Assembly (NCBI GenBank): GCA_965220835.1
Contig: OZ244842.1
Coordinates: 2,294,001 to 2,358,000 of the forward strand
DNA length: 64,000 nt
Direction: 5' to 3'
Source of the DNA: Azophilus sp965220835
GTDB lineage: Bacteria > Pseudomonadota > Gammaproteobacteria > Pseudomonadales > Azotimanducaceae
The notes under the pieces were generated by a model. That model searched no databases, was not told the origin of the DNA, and worked only from the letters and a program-made list of their open reading frames with translations. A program made the translations under genes and the position numbers. Below, one piece after another: positions 42,437 through 51,801 of the stretch (its first letter is position 1; each line of letters begins with the position of its first letter).

Positions 42437-43603
42437 ATGGAGTTTTCAGGCACCGAGGAACACCAGTTGATCCGCGACAGCGTGCGCAAGCTCTGCGCGG
42501 GTTTTCCCGACGAGTACTGGTCCGAGAAGGACGAAGCGCACGAGTTTCCTTGGGACTTCTACAACGCCATGGCGGCCGCCGGCTTCGTCGGCATCGCCAT
42601 TCCCGAAGCCTATGGCGGCAGCGGGCGCGGCATCACCGAAGCCAGCATCGTGCTGGAGGAGGTTGCCGCCTCCGGAGCCGCCATGAACGGCTGCAGCAGC
42701 CTGCATCTCTCCATATTCGGCATGCATCCCGTGGTGAAGCACGGCAGCGAGGCGATGAAGCAGCGCTACCTGCCGCGCGTGGTGAGCGGCGACCTGCATG
42801 TCGCCTTTGGCGTCACGGAGCCGGATGCGGGCACCGACACCACTGCGCTGAAAACCGCCGCGCGCCGGGACGGCGACCATTACTTGGTCAAGGGCCGCAA
42901 GGTGTGGACCACCAAGGCGCTCGACTCCGAACGCGTCCTGCTGCTGGTGCGCACAACGCCTCCGGAGCAGGCTGCGCGCCGCACGGATGGGCTGACCCTG
43001 CTGCTGGCCGAGCTGCAGCGCCCGGAAGTGACCATCTCGCCGATTCCCAAGACCGGCCGCAACGCCGTGGCCTCCTGCGAAGTGGTTTATGACGACCTGC
43101 CCGTGGCGGCGACCGACCGGGTGGGCGAGGAAGGCAAGGGCTTCCGCTACCTGCTCGACGGCCTGAATGCGGAGCGGATCCTAGTGGCCTCGGAAGCCTT
43201 GGGCATCGGCCGGGCGGCGCTGCGCCGCGCCGTGGACTATGCCAACCAACGGGTGGTGTTCAACCGGCCCATCGGTCAGAACCAAGGCGTCTCATTCCCG
43301 CTCGGCGAAGCCCGCATTCGGCTGGACGCCGCCGAATTGATGATTCGCAAGGCCAGTTGGCTGCTCGACAACGGCGAGCCCTGCGGCGCCGAAGCCAACA
43401 TGGCCAAGTGGCTGGCGGCGGACGCCGCCTTCCAAGCCGCCGACCAAGCCATGCAGACCCACGGCGGCTTCGGCTACGCCAAGGAGTACCAAGTGGAGCG
43501 CTACTGGCGGGAGGCGCGGCTGATGCGCATCGCGCCGATTTCACAGGAGATGATCCTGAACTACGTCACCGAGCACGTGCTGGAGTTGCCGCGGTCTTAC
43601 TAG
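42437..43603 (+). CDS. Acyl-CoA dehydrogenase
   Basis: A 388-residue flavoenzyme of beta-oxidation type. 'MEFSGTEEHQLIRDSVRKLC' is a typical opening, 'VAFGVTEPDAGTDTTALKT' is the first FAD/substrate signature, and 'MQTHGGFGYAKEYQVERYWREARL' is the second near the C-terminus. The ATG at 42437 has GGAG 6 bases upstream; ATG 42425 and GTG 42413 are also in frame. It is divergent from the enoyl-CoA hydratase gene and convergent with the wax-ester synthase genes. Confidence 0.9.
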   Translation: MEFSGTEEHQLIRDSVRKLCAGFPDEYWSEKDEAHEFPWDFYNAMAAAGFVGIAIPEAYGGSGRGITEASIVLEEVAASGAAMNGCSSLHLSIFGMHPVVKHGSEAMKQRYLPRVVSGDLHVAFGVTEPDAGTDTTALKTAARRDGDHYLVKGRKVWTTKALDSERVLLLVRTTPPEQAARRTDGLTLLLAELQRPEVTISPIPKTGRNAVASCEVVYDDLPVAATDRVGEEGKGFRYLLDGLNAERILVASEALGIGRAALRRAVDYANQRVVFNRPIGQNQGVSFPLGEARIRLDAAELMIRKASWLLDNGEPCGAEANMAKWLAADAAFQAADQAMQTHGGFGYAKEYQVERYWREARLMRIAPISQEMILNYVTEHVLELPRSY

Positions 43604-43839
43604 CGCGACGGGCCCATCCCCCGGCGACTGAATTCGGGTGCCAAACCGGCGTGCGTTTTCTCAATGGGCTTAAGCCAACTGCCTGCTCACCCGCTCGACG
43701 AACATTAGCGGCCATCGGGACAACACCGCGATTTTGCGGATTCGCGGTCCATGCCGGGCTTGGCTGCACGGACTTGGAGAAGCCTCCGTTAAGCGCGGAT
43801 CACCTTTTGCCGACACTTGTGCCGACACTTGCGGCCGAC

Positions 43840-45366
43840 TCAGTGCCCGGACGCCTTGGCGCGGGCGGCGCGAACCTCCTCTAGTGCGGCTTCGGCCATG
43901 TGGCTGTAGTTCTTGGCAATGGCCGCCACCTTGGCGTCCGCTTCCGCTTTGGGGCCGAGGGCCGCGGTGCGGGTCTCCTCGAAGCTCTGCCGGATGCAGG
44001 CCATGAAGAAGTCCGGGTCCGGGATCATCTCCCGGCATGAGGTGAAGCTGATGGTGAACTCACCGCAGTAGCTGCTGATGGGGATGATGAGCCCCATGTT
44101 GTGCGTGACCGGGCCGTAGCCGATGGTGGTTACGGTGCGGCAGCCCATGGTGTAGAGCGGCACCTGCGGGCCAGGCACGTTGGTGATGGAGCAGTTGAAC
44201 GCCGGCGCTGCCTGATTGGCGCGGGCAAACTCAGTGGTGAGGCGTTGGGCGAGGTTGGACACCGCGGCCGGCATGAACTCGTTGTAGCGCAGCATGGTGT
44301 CCGCGCCCACCGCATTGACCATCTGCTTGGCCGCCGAGGTGGCGTCGCGCACATGCTCAAGCCGTTCCACCGGGTCTTCGATGTGGGTGCCGATGGTGAC
44401 GAACATGGCTGAGACCGCATTGCCCTGCCCATATTCCGCATCTGGCTTGCGCACGCTGATGGGCGCCATGGCCAGCAGCGAGTCTTCCGGCAGCTCGATC
44501 TTCTCCTCCAGGTAACGCCGCAGGGCGCCGCCGCAGAGCGTCAAGGCCACGTCGTTCACCGTGGCCCCCGTGACTTCGTTCTTCACTGCCCGCACGTCGT
44601 CCAAGGGAAAGCGCTCAAAACCCACCACCCGATGGGCGGTGACCGGTGCGTTGAAGCGCGTTCTGGGCACCGGTGTGGCTTCGGGCAGTTCCTGGCGCAG
44701 GGAATCGGGCAGCACCGGCGCCGCGGTGGCCGTTTGGGCCATGAATTCCGCCATGCGAAACGGCTGCAGCAGCGCGTTGCCCCACGTGCGGAACAGCAGT
44801 TCCCCATCATCCGGCACCGGATCGGCGCGCCACGGCTCCGAGGGTGGCGGCACTGGCGCCATCTCCGGCGCCAAGTCCGCCAGGGCCAAGGCCATCTCCA
44901 GGCCGGAAGCGCCGTCAATGGCGCAGTGATGGGTCTTGAACAGCAAGCCGACGCAACCCTCCGGCACGCCGTCAAGCCGGTCGAGGCCGTGGATGAGGTA
45001 AACCTCCCAGGGCGGGCGGGTCATGTCCAACGGGCGGCTGAGAATGCGCGCGGCCAGCGTGTAGAGCGCCGGCCAGTCCTGGGGGGCGGGCAGGCCGATC
45101 TCGCGAATGTGGTATTCCAGATCGAAGCCCTTGTCCTCGATCCAGTAGGGATGATCCAGGCCGAAGGGCACATTGACCAGCCGCCGCCGAGCGGCCGGCA
45201 TGAGGTGCAGGCGCTCCTCATAGAAGCCCATCACCGCTTCCTGGGTCAGCGGGCCGTAGGGAGACGTGGACGGATCCAGGATGGCAACCGAGGCCACGTG
45301 CATCGGCGTGGCCGGCGTGTCCTGGTACACGAAGGAAGCGTCCTGGGCGCTTAACTGCTGCAGCAT
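43840..45366 (-). CDS. Wax ester synthase/diacylglycerol acyltransferase (WS/DGAT), copy A
   Basis: A 508-residue acyltransferase. 'FKTHHCAIDGASG' is the HHxxxDG catalytic motif, and 'GATVNDVALTLCGGALRRYL' is the second conserved block of the family (NDVVLA-like). It opens with the family start 'MLQQLSAQDASFVYQDT'. These enzymes make wax esters or triacylglycerol from acyl-CoA at the membrane or lipid-droplet surface. It follows copy B by 11 bases, same strand. Confidence 0.93.
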   Translation of the reverse strand: MLQQLSAQDASFVYQDTPATPMHVASVAILDPSTSPYGPLTQEAVMGFYEERLHLMPAARRRLVNVPFGLDHPYWIEDKGFDLEYHIREIGLPAPQDWPALYTLAARILSRPLDMTRPPWEVYLIHGLDRLDGVPEGCVGLLFKTHHCAIDGASGLEMALALADLAPEMAPVPPPSEPWRADPVPDDGELLFRTWGNALLQPFRMAEFMAQTATAAPVLPDSLRQELPEATPVPRTRFNAPVTAHRVVGFERFPLDDVRAVKNEVTGATVNDVALTLCGGALRRYLEEKIELPEDSLLAMAPISVRKPDAEYGQGNAVSAMFVTIGTHIEDPVERLEHVRDATSAAKQMVNAVGADTMLRYNEFMPAAVSNLAQRLTTEFARANQAAPAFNCSITNVPGPQVPLYTMGCRTVTTIGYGPVTHNMGLIIPISSYCGEFTISFTSCREMIPDPDFFMACIRQSFEETRTAALGPKAEADAKVAAIAKNYSHMAEAALEEVRAARAKASGH

Positions 45367-45377
45367 GACGTGCTTAC

Positions 45378-46877
45378 CTAGGCCGTTGCCGATTCCAGGG
45401 CGTGAAACGACTCATCGAGCGCCTCCGCCAGCCGTTCCGCGTCCGGCAGCATCTCCCGGCACGAGGTGAACGAGAGGGTGATGCCGCCATCGTAGCTGAA
45501 CACGGGGAAGATCAGGCCCATGCCGTCGAACAGCGGGCCGAGGCCATGAGTGCGCAGCAGCTTGGCACCCGAGAGGTAGAGGGGCTTCTGCGGCCCCGGC
45601 ACGTTGGTGACCACGCAGTTGAACGCCGGCAAGGCGCGCTCCGCCATGCCGTAGCTGGTGTAGAGGCGCGCTGCCAATGACGCCAGTTGGGCGGGGATGA
45701 AACGCGAGTAATCCGTCATCAGGCGGGCGCCGATGGCATCCGTCAGGGCCTTGCTCTGGCGGGTGCTGTCGCGCACGGCGGCAAGGCGTTGCAGCGGATC
45801 GTCAATCTCGGTGCCGAGGCCGGCGGTCATGGCGGCGACCCGATTGCTTTCCGCAGCGGACTCATCCGCATTGCGAACGTTAATGGGCGCCATGGCGGAC
45901 AGGCCTTCGTCCGGCAGCTCATCGTGGGCTTGCAGATAGCGACGAAGCGCCCCGCCAATCACCGCCAACACCGCATCGTTGATGGTGGCGCCCTCCACCG
46001 CCCGCTTGATGCGGCGCATCGCGTCCAGGGAATAGCTGCGGCCATCCATGACCCGATGGGCGGTCACCGGCGCATTGAAGCGCGTGCGCGGCACGTTCAT
46101 TTGGCTGGCCGCATGACCGGCAAGCTCGGTGTTGCGCAGCGAGGCCGACACCCTTTGCATGGCCGGCACGGTTCGCGACAGCACTTCCGCAAAGCGGAAT
46201 GGCTGCAGCACGTTGTTGCCGAAGGTTCGGGCCATCAACTCCGGCGCCGAAGGCTCCGGCTGCCCCACCCAAATCTCATCCGGCAATGGCAACGGGCCTG
46301 GCTTCGGTGACTCGTCGTGGATCACCTCGGTCAGGGCGGCCCCGGAGGCGCCGTCGATGGCGGCGTGGTGGACTTTCAGCAGCAGGGCAAAGGCCCCTTC
46401 CGGCACCCTTTCCCCTAGGGGAGGCGCCCCCTCCTGGTCCTCAGCGGAGCCTTCGCTTGTGCGCGTGGCAAGCCGCTCTACTGCCCCGAGGTCCTTCAGG
46501 CCGCTGATGACGGTCATCTCCCACAGCGGGCGGGTGCGATCTAGGGGATAGGAATGCAGGCGAGCCGCCTGGCGGCAAAGCTGGCGCCAGTCCCCCGGTG
46601 GCGGCAGGGCGATGTGGCGAATGTGGAACTCGAGGTCGAAATGACGATCCTCCAGCCAATAGGGGTGGTCAAGCTGCAGGGGCACTTCCACCACCCGGCG
46701 GCGGAAGCACTTGGCCATGTGCAGGCGCTTGCGCACGTTGTCAACGAGATCGCGAAAACGCACCCGTCCACCGGGTGCGGTTGACTGATCGTAGAGCGCC
46801 ACCGACCCGATGTGCATGTGGGTGGTGGGGGTCTCGAAATAGAGAAAGGAGGCGTCCTGGCCGCCAAGCTGTTCCAC
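45378..46877 (-). CDS. Wax ester synthase/diacylglycerol acyltransferase (WS/DGAT), copy B
   Basis: A 499-residue paralogue of copy A. 'LKVHHAAIDGASG' is the HHxxxDG motif and 'GATINDAVLAVIGGALRRYL' the second block. It has an insertion of about 30 residues ('ERLATRTSEGSAEDQEGAPP' in part) before the catalytic motif that copy A lacks. GTG start with TAGG upstream. It begins 8 bases after the phasin-like gene, forming a three-gene neutral-lipid unit. Confidence 0.93.
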   Translation of the reverse strand: MEQLGGQDASFLYFETPTTHMHIGSVALYDQSTAPGGRVRFRDLVDNVRKRLHMAKCFRRRVVEVPLQLDHPYWLEDRHFDLEFHIRHIALPPPGDWRQLCRQAARLHSYPLDRTRPLWEMTVISGLKDLGAVERLATRTSEGSAEDQEGAPPLGERVPEGAFALLLKVHHAAIDGASGAALTEVIHDESPKPGPLPLPDEIWVGQPEPSAPELMARTFGNNVLQPFRFAEVLSRTVPAMQRVSASLRNTELAGHAASQMNVPRTRFNAPVTAHRVMDGRSYSLDAMRRIKRAVEGATINDAVLAVIGGALRRYLQAHDELPDEGLSAMAPINVRNADESAAESNRVAAMTAGLGTEIDDPLQRLAAVRDSTRQSKALTDAIGARLMTDYSRFIPAQLASLAARLYTSYGMAERALPAFNCVVTNVPGPQKPLYLSGAKLLRTHGLGPLFDGMGLIFPVFSYDGGITLSFTSCREMLPDAERLAEALDESFHALESATA

Positions 46878-46885
46878 AACTGGGC

Positions 46886-47299
46886 CTAGCTGTCCGGCTT
46901 GCCGCCATCCGGCGGATTGAACAAGCCCGCCAAGTTGGCCTCGATCCGCTCGCGAATGACATCCGCCGCTTGGGCTTGGGACTGGGCGGCAATCTCAGCC
47001 AACTCCCGCATGTTGCCGAGCGCCGTCTGGAAGCCTTCCTGCGGCGAGGCCAGGCGCCCTTCGGCAGCGGCGTCGCGCCAAGCCTCTAAGGTGCGTTGGA
47101 AGATCTCGCCCTGCTTCTGCGCCAACGCCGTGAAGCCGTCCACCATCGCCTGGTTGGCTTGGCGCAGCGCCTCGATGTCCTTGGCGCCCCGCTCCATGAC
47201 CGCGCCCAGATCAACGCCGGGCGGCTGCAAGCGCTGCAGCATCTCGCCAAGGTCCATCCCGGGCAAGCCGAAGGGATTGTTGGGTGTTTGTTCCGCCAT
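46886..47299 (-). CDS. Phasin-like granule-associated protein
   Basis: A 137-residue, mostly helical, amphipathic protein with no signal peptide. The repeated pattern around 'ANQAMVDGFTALAQKQGEIF' and 'ALGNMRELAEIAAQSQAQAAD' resembles the phasin family, which coats polyhydroxyalkanoate granules. As first gene of a unit with two WS/DGATs it may instead cover wax-ester or triacylglycerol bodies. No PHA synthase is in the window. The start at 47299 follows a GGGGGAT sequence. Confidence 0.7.
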   Translation of the reverse strand: MAEQTPNNPFGLPGMDLGEMLQRLQPPGVDLGAVMERGAKDIEALRQANQAMVDGFTALAQKQGEIFQRTLEAWRDAAAEGRLASPQEGFQTALGNMRELAEIAAQSQAQAADVIRERIEANLAGLFNPPDGGKPDS

Positions 47300-47531
47300 C
47301 GCGGATCCCCCTGTGTTGTGGTGCTTCCAACCCAATAGTGTGCCGACAATGGCCGGGCCTGTCGATAGGCGGCAAGGCCCATGCAGGCCGCACGCCCGAA
47401 AACGAACTGTTCAGTGCACGGCCGAGACAGATGGTTGGGGCGGGGCGTTGACCTGATTCCGGCCCGGCCCCGGCAATTGGGATCGGGCGCGTGGGATTAG
47501 GCGCGCACGCGCTGGAAGAAGAGCGGGGGGA

Positions 47532-50306
47532 TCAAAGGCTCCCCAAGGCTTCGAGCTGGGCGTTCAGCACCTGCACGCGGGCTTCGGCGTCGCTGGCCTT
47601 GGTGCGTTCGTTCTCCACCACCTGCGTCGGCGCGTTGGCGAGGAACTTGTCGTTGGCCAGTTTGGCATGCAAGCCCTTGAGTTCCTTGCGCTTGCGGTCG
47701 ATGGACTTTTGCAGCCGGGCGCGTTCGGCATCAAGGTCGATCAGGCCGGCCAAGGGCACCATGATGCGCAGATCGCCCACCAGGCCCAAGGCGCAGCCGG
47801 GCACCGCATCGGCTTCGGCCAGCCACTCGATGGTGTCAACCTTGGCCAAACGCTGCACCAACGGGCCGGACAGCGCCGCCAGCTCCCGGTCCCGGGCCTC
47901 GCCGCCCGCAAGCAGCACACGCACGGTTTGGCTGGGCTTGATGCCGGCCTCGCCGCGGATGTTGCGCAAGGCCAAAACCACGCCTTTGAGCCAGTCGATG
48001 GCGGCGTCAGCCTCCGCGTCCTCGGGCCAGTCATCAGCCTCCGGGAACGGGCGCAGCATGATGGTGTCGCCATTGATGCCCAGCAACGGCGACACCTCCC
48101 GCCAAATCGCCTCGGTGATGAAGGGCATCACCGGATGGGCGGCGCGCAGCAGCAACTCCAGCACTTCCAGCAAGGTGTGGCGCACGGCCGCCTGGCGGGC
48201 AGGGTCCGCGCCCTCGTCCCAGAGCAGCGGCTTGGCCAGCTCCAGATACCAGTCGCAGTACTCGCGCCAAGCGAACTCATGGATTGCGCCCGCGTAAAGA
48301 TCGAACCGGTAGGTGTCCAACGCCTCGGTCGCAGCGGCCACCATCTGCCGGGCCCGGGCGCGAATCCAACGATCGGGCAGGCCGGGCTCCCCAGCTGCCG
48401 ACAAGTCCTCGCCTTGGGTGTTCATCAACACAAACCGCGCCGCGTTCCAGAGCTTGTTGCAGAAATTCCGGTAGCCCTCGGTGCGGCCGAGGTCGAAGCG
48501 CACGTCGCGGCCGGTGGATGCAAGGGCGCAGAACGTGAAGCGCAAGGCATCGGTGCCATAGGACGGAATGCCGTTGGGGTAGTCCCGCCGCGTCGCCTTC
48601 TCAATGCCCGGTGCCAAGTGCGGCTGCGTGAGGTTGCCGGTGCGCTTGGCCACCAGCTCCTCCAGGCCGATGCCATCGATGAGGTCCAACGGATCCAATC
48701 CGTTGCCCTTGGTCTTGGACATCTTTTGGCCTTCCGCGTCGCGCACCAAGCCGTGAATGTAAACCTGCCGAAAGGGCACTTCGCCGGTGAATTTAAGCGC
48801 CATCATGATCATGCGGGCGACCCAGAAGAAAATGATGTCGTGGCCGGTCACCAGCACGTCGGTCGGGTGGAAGCGCGCCAGCGCAGGGGTCTGCTCCGGC
48901 CAGCCGAGCGTGGCGAAGCTCCACAGCGCCGAGGAGAACCAGGTTTCCAGCACATCCTCCTCCTGCCGGAGCGGCACGTCCAAAGCCAAGCCACCTCGGC
49001 GGCGGGCGTCGGCCTCGTCCTGGCCCACATGGATGGCGCCATCGGGGCCGTACCAAGCCGGGATGCGATGGCCCCACCACTGCTGGCGGCTGATGCACCA
49101 GTCCTTGATGTCGCGCATCCAAGCGAAGTAGGTGTTCTCATATTGCTTGGGAACGAATTCAATCCGGCCCTCCTCCACGGCCCTGATGGCCGACTCCGCC
49201 AGCGGGGCAATGCGCACGAACCACTGATCGGTGAGCCGGGGTTCGATGATGGTCTCGGAGCGGTCGCCCCGCGGCGCCATGAGGCTGTGCTCCTGAACCC
49301 GTTCCAGCAGGCCCAGGGCATCCAGATCGGCGACGATGCGTTGCCGCGCGGCGAAGCGGTCCAAGCCCCGGTAGGGGGCGGGGGCGTTGTCGTTGATGGC
49401 CGCCTCGGCGGTCAGCACGTTGATCATCGCCAAGTTGTGCCGCAGGCCCATTTCGTAGTCGTTGAAATCGTGGGCGGGGGTGATCTTGACGCAGCCGGAA
49501 CCAAAGTCCGGATCCACGGCGGCGTCGGCGATGATCGGCAACTCCCTTTCCACCAAGGGCAGGCGCACTCGTTGGCCAATCAGGCTTCGGAACCGCTCAT
49601 CCTCGGGATGCACGGCCACCGCGGTGTCGCCGAGCATGGTCTCCGGGCGGGTGGTCGCCACCACCAAGTGGGGCTGGCCGTCAGCGGTTCGGGCCCCGTC
49701 GCAAAGGGGGTAGCGGAAGTGCCACAGGCTGCCTTTTTCCTCCGCATTGATCACCTCCAAGTCGGAGACGGCGGTGCCCAGAGCGGGATCCCAGTTGACC
49801 AGCCGCTGACCGCGGTAAATCAGGCCCTCCTCGTGCAGGCGAACGAACACCTCGACCACGGCACGGGAAAACCCGGCGTCCAACGTGAAGCGCTCCCGCG
49901 ACCAATCAAGGGAGGAGCCCATGCGCCGCAGTTGCTGGGAAATGTTGCCGCCAGACTCCGCCTTCCACTGCCAGACCCGCTCGATGAACCGTTCGCGGCC
50001 GAGTTCGTGGCGGGTCTTGCCTTCGGCATTCAGTTGCCGCTCCACCAGCATCTGGGTGGAGATGCCCGCATGGTCGGTGCCCATTTGCCAGAGTGCGGCG
50101 CGGCCTCTCATCCGCTGATAGCGAATCAGCGCGTCCATCAGGGTGTGTTGGAAGGCATGCCCCATGTGCAGGCTGCCGGTGACGTTGGGGGGCGGAATGA
50201 CGATGCAGTAGCCCTCCCCCGACGGCTTTGGCGCGAAGTGGCCCGCAGCCTCCCACCCTTGGTAGATGGCCGTCTCGATGGCGTGGGGATCGAAGCTCGC
50301 CTCCAC
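47532..50306 (-). CDS. valS: Valyl-tRNA synthetase
   Basis: A 924-residue class I aminoacyl-tRNA synthetase. The HIGH motif is 'HMGH' at residues 47-50 and the KMSKS motif is 'KMSKTKGNGLDP'. A CP1 editing domain, an anticodon-binding domain and the C-terminal coiled-coil arm ('ARLQKSIDRKRKELKGLHAK') are all present. GTG start with GGAGG 7 bases upstream. It follows holC by 20 bases, as in many gammaproteobacteria. Confidence 0.97.
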   Translation of the reverse strand: MEASFDPHAIETAIYQGWEAAGHFAPKPSGEGYCIVIPPPNVTGSLHMGHAFQHTLMDALIRYQRMRGRAALWQMGTDHAGISTQMLVERQLNAEGKTRHELGRERFIERVWQWKAESGGNISQQLRRMGSSLDWSRERFTLDAGFSRAVVEVFVRLHEEGLIYRGQRLVNWDPALGTAVSDLEVINAEEKGSLWHFRYPLCDGARTADGQPHLVVATTRPETMLGDTAVAVHPEDERFRSLIGQRVRLPLVERELPIIADAAVDPDFGSGCVKITPAHDFNDYEMGLRHNLAMINVLTAEAAINDNAPAPYRGLDRFAARQRIVADLDALGLLERVQEHSLMAPRGDRSETIIEPRLTDQWFVRIAPLAESAIRAVEEGRIEFVPKQYENTYFAWMRDIKDWCISRQQWWGHRIPAWYGPDGAIHVGQDEADARRRGGLALDVPLRQEEDVLETWFSSALWSFATLGWPEQTPALARFHPTDVLVTGHDIIFFWVARMIMMALKFTGEVPFRQVYIHGLVRDAEGQKMSKTKGNGLDPLDLIDGIGLEELVAKRTGNLTQPHLAPGIEKATRRDYPNGIPSYGTDALRFTFCALASTGRDVRFDLGRTEGYRNFCNKLWNAARFVLMNTQGEDLSAAGEPGLPDRWIRARARQMVAAATEALDTYRFDLYAGAIHEFAWREYCDWYLELAKPLLWDEGADPARQAAVRHTLLEVLELLLRAAHPVMPFITEAIWREVSPLLGINGDTIMLRPFPEADDWPEDAEADAAIDWLKGVVLALRNIRGEAGIKPSQTVRVLLAGGEARDRELAALSGPLVQRLAKVDTIEWLAEADAVPGCALGLVGDLRIMVPLAGLIDLDAERARLQKSIDRKRKELKGLHAKLANDKFLANAPTQVVENERTKASDAEARVQVLNAQLEALGSL

Positions 50307-50326
50307 TCAAAACCTCCGCTCAGTGC

Positions 50327-50776
50327 TCATGTGCCCTCCCAGTCCTCCAGCTCGTGGGTGGACAGCTGGTAGCCACGGTCTCGGTAAAAGCGGTAGCGAG
50401 CGCGCCCGGACGTTCGGTTCTCGCCGACGATGATCTCGGCGGCCCGCTCGAAACGGTCCACAAAAGCCGGCGCCTCATCGCACAGGTTGATCAGCAGCCC
50501 TTGGGCGGCCCAATCCATGTCCTCCGTCAGTTCCGGCGCGCTGCCCACCACCACCGGTGCACCTGCCGCGGCGGGTTGGCCGGCCAGGCCGTGGGGAATC
50601 ATCCGGTTGGGCGGGTAGCACCAAAGCAATTCGTCAAACTCCTCGGCTTCAGCGCCGCTTTGCGCATGGACGTAGATCGGCTTGCCAGCGCCTACGGCCT
50701 TGGCCGCCAGCCGGCAGGCGAAGCGCAGCATGGCTTGGCGCTCCACATCCTGCAGGATATAGAAGTCAAGGCGCAT
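50327..50776 (-). CDS. holC: DNA polymerase III chi subunit
   Basis: A 149-residue protein. 'RLDFYILQDVERQAMLRFACRLAAKA' is the chi N-terminus, then 'DELLWCYPPNRMIPHGLAG' and 'AAQGLLINLCDEAP' carry the conserved SSB/psi-binding fold, and 'RYRFYRDRGYQLSTHEL' ends the protein. It links the clamp loader to SSB. The ATG at 50776 is used. It lies between the Anbu gene and valS; in E. coli the preceding gene is pepA. Confidence 0.9.
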   Translation of the reverse strand: MRLDFYILQDVERQAMLRFACRLAAKAVGAGKPIYVHAQSGAEAEEFDELLWCYPPNRMIPHGLAGQPAAAGAPVVVGSAPELTEDMDWAAQGLLINLCDEAPAFVDRFERAAEIIVGENRTSGRARYRFYRDRGYQLSTHELEDWEGT

Positions 50777-50795
50777 CACGGAGCCGCAGACAGTG

Positions 50796-51563
50796 CTAGG
50801 AGACGCCGAGACGGGTGACGGTCGCCCTCGCCTCACGAATGCCCGGCGCTTCCGGCAGGGCGTCGAACGCCGCGCGCACGTTTTTCGCCCAGGACCGCCT
50901 CAGTTCAACGAGGTAGTCATCATCCTCAGCCAGGCAATTGTAGAGCCCAGGGCCAAACACGCCGGCAGGCTGAATGAGGTACTCGATCGGCGGGCCCACC
51001 GCAGCGTTGCTGCGCATGGTCGAATCCATGGAGACCAGGGCGCACATCAAGGCCGCATCCAGCGGGGTGGTCGGCTCAATGATGCGGTCCAAAATCGGCC
51101 GTCCGTACTTGACTTCGCCGATCTGCAGGTAGGGCGTCGCCGCACTGGCGCGAACGAAGTTGCCCTCCGGGTAGATGTGGACAATGCCCGGCTCACCCTC
51201 ACCAATTTGGCCGCCGAGTATGAAGGAGGCCTCGGGCATGAAGTCCTTGTCCTGACGGGACTGCTGATGCTTGATCTGCTGGGCAACCGACAGCGCGCCG
51301 ATGTATTCCGCGGCCCGGCCAAGGCCTTCGGCTTGGCTTAGGCCAGGACGCGCTGAACTGTCGATGTCCCGCTGGATCTGGGCGAGAACCGCTTGGGTGG
51401 TCGCCAAATTGCCAGCGCTCATCAACACGAAATAGCGGTCTCGGCCCAGATGGAACCGATGCATCTTGCTGTAGGTGCTGATCTGGTCCACGCCAGCGTG
51501 AGTGCGCGAATCCGATGCGAATACCAAGCCCGTGTCGACGGCGACGGCCACGCAATAAGTCAT
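50796..51563 (-). CDS. Anbu-type (ancestral beta-proteasome) protease
   Basis: A 255-residue Ntn-hydrolase of the proteasome/HslV superfamily. 'MTYCVAVAVDTGLVFASDSRT' is the Anbu start; after loss of Met the N-terminal Thr1 is the nucleophile, with Asp17 and Lys32 in the positions of the proteasome triad. Anbu usually occurs with an ATP-grasp protein, an alpha-E protein and a transglutaminase-like protein; none is here. It begins a unit with holC and valS where E. coli has pepA. Its divergent promoter region is filled by repeats. Confidence 0.87.
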   Translation of the reverse strand: MTYCVAVAVDTGLVFASDSRTHAGVDQISTYSKMHRFHLGRDRYFVLMSAGNLATTQAVLAQIQRDIDSSARPGLSQAEGLGRAAEYIGALSVAQQIKHQQSRQDKDFMPEASFILGGQIGEGEPGIVHIYPEGNFVRASAATPYLQIGEVKYGRPILDRIIEPTTPLDAALMCALVSMDSTMRSNAAVGPPIEYLIQPAGVFGPGLYNCLAEDDDYLVELRRSWAKNVRAAFDALPEAPGIREARATVTRLGVS

Positions 51564-51595
51564 GGCGGAGATATACGCGCTCGATGGGATCAAGT

Positions 51596-51787
51596 CAACG
51601 CGTGCGCCTTCGGCGCACGTTCGAGTTTCGCTGGCGCGAAACTCGGGGGGCTCGCGACGTTCATGGCAACGCTTGCGCCTTCGGCGCACGTTCGAGTTTC
51701 GCGGGCGCGAAACTCGGGGGGCTCGCGATGTTCATGGCAACGCGTGCGCCTTTGGCGCACGTTCGAGTTTCGCTGGCGCGAAACTCA
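51596..51787. repeat. Tandem array of 71-bp palindromic units (2 full, 1 partial)
   Basis: Units start at 51596, 51667 and 51738. Each has GTGCGCC/GGCGCAC (or a close variant) and GAGTTTCGC/GCGAAACTC hairpins, the second shared with the array at 12253. The array fills most of the 238 bases between the divergent Anbu and lptF starts, so it overlaps or adjoins the promoters of both. The open frames of both genes run through it but their conserved starts lie outside. Confidence 0.9.
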
Positions 51788-51801
51788 GCCATAATTGCTC
51801 G

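Noticed and set aside
43726..43749. Terminator hairpin between the acyl-CoA dehydrogenase and WS/DGAT genes
   Set aside because: ACCGCGA/TCGCGGT pairs around a 10-base loop, but no T-run follows and the stem is short.
47667..50372. A 901-codon open frame on the + strand
   Set aside because: It lies opposite valS, has no family motifs, and is typical of antisense frames in GC-rich genes.
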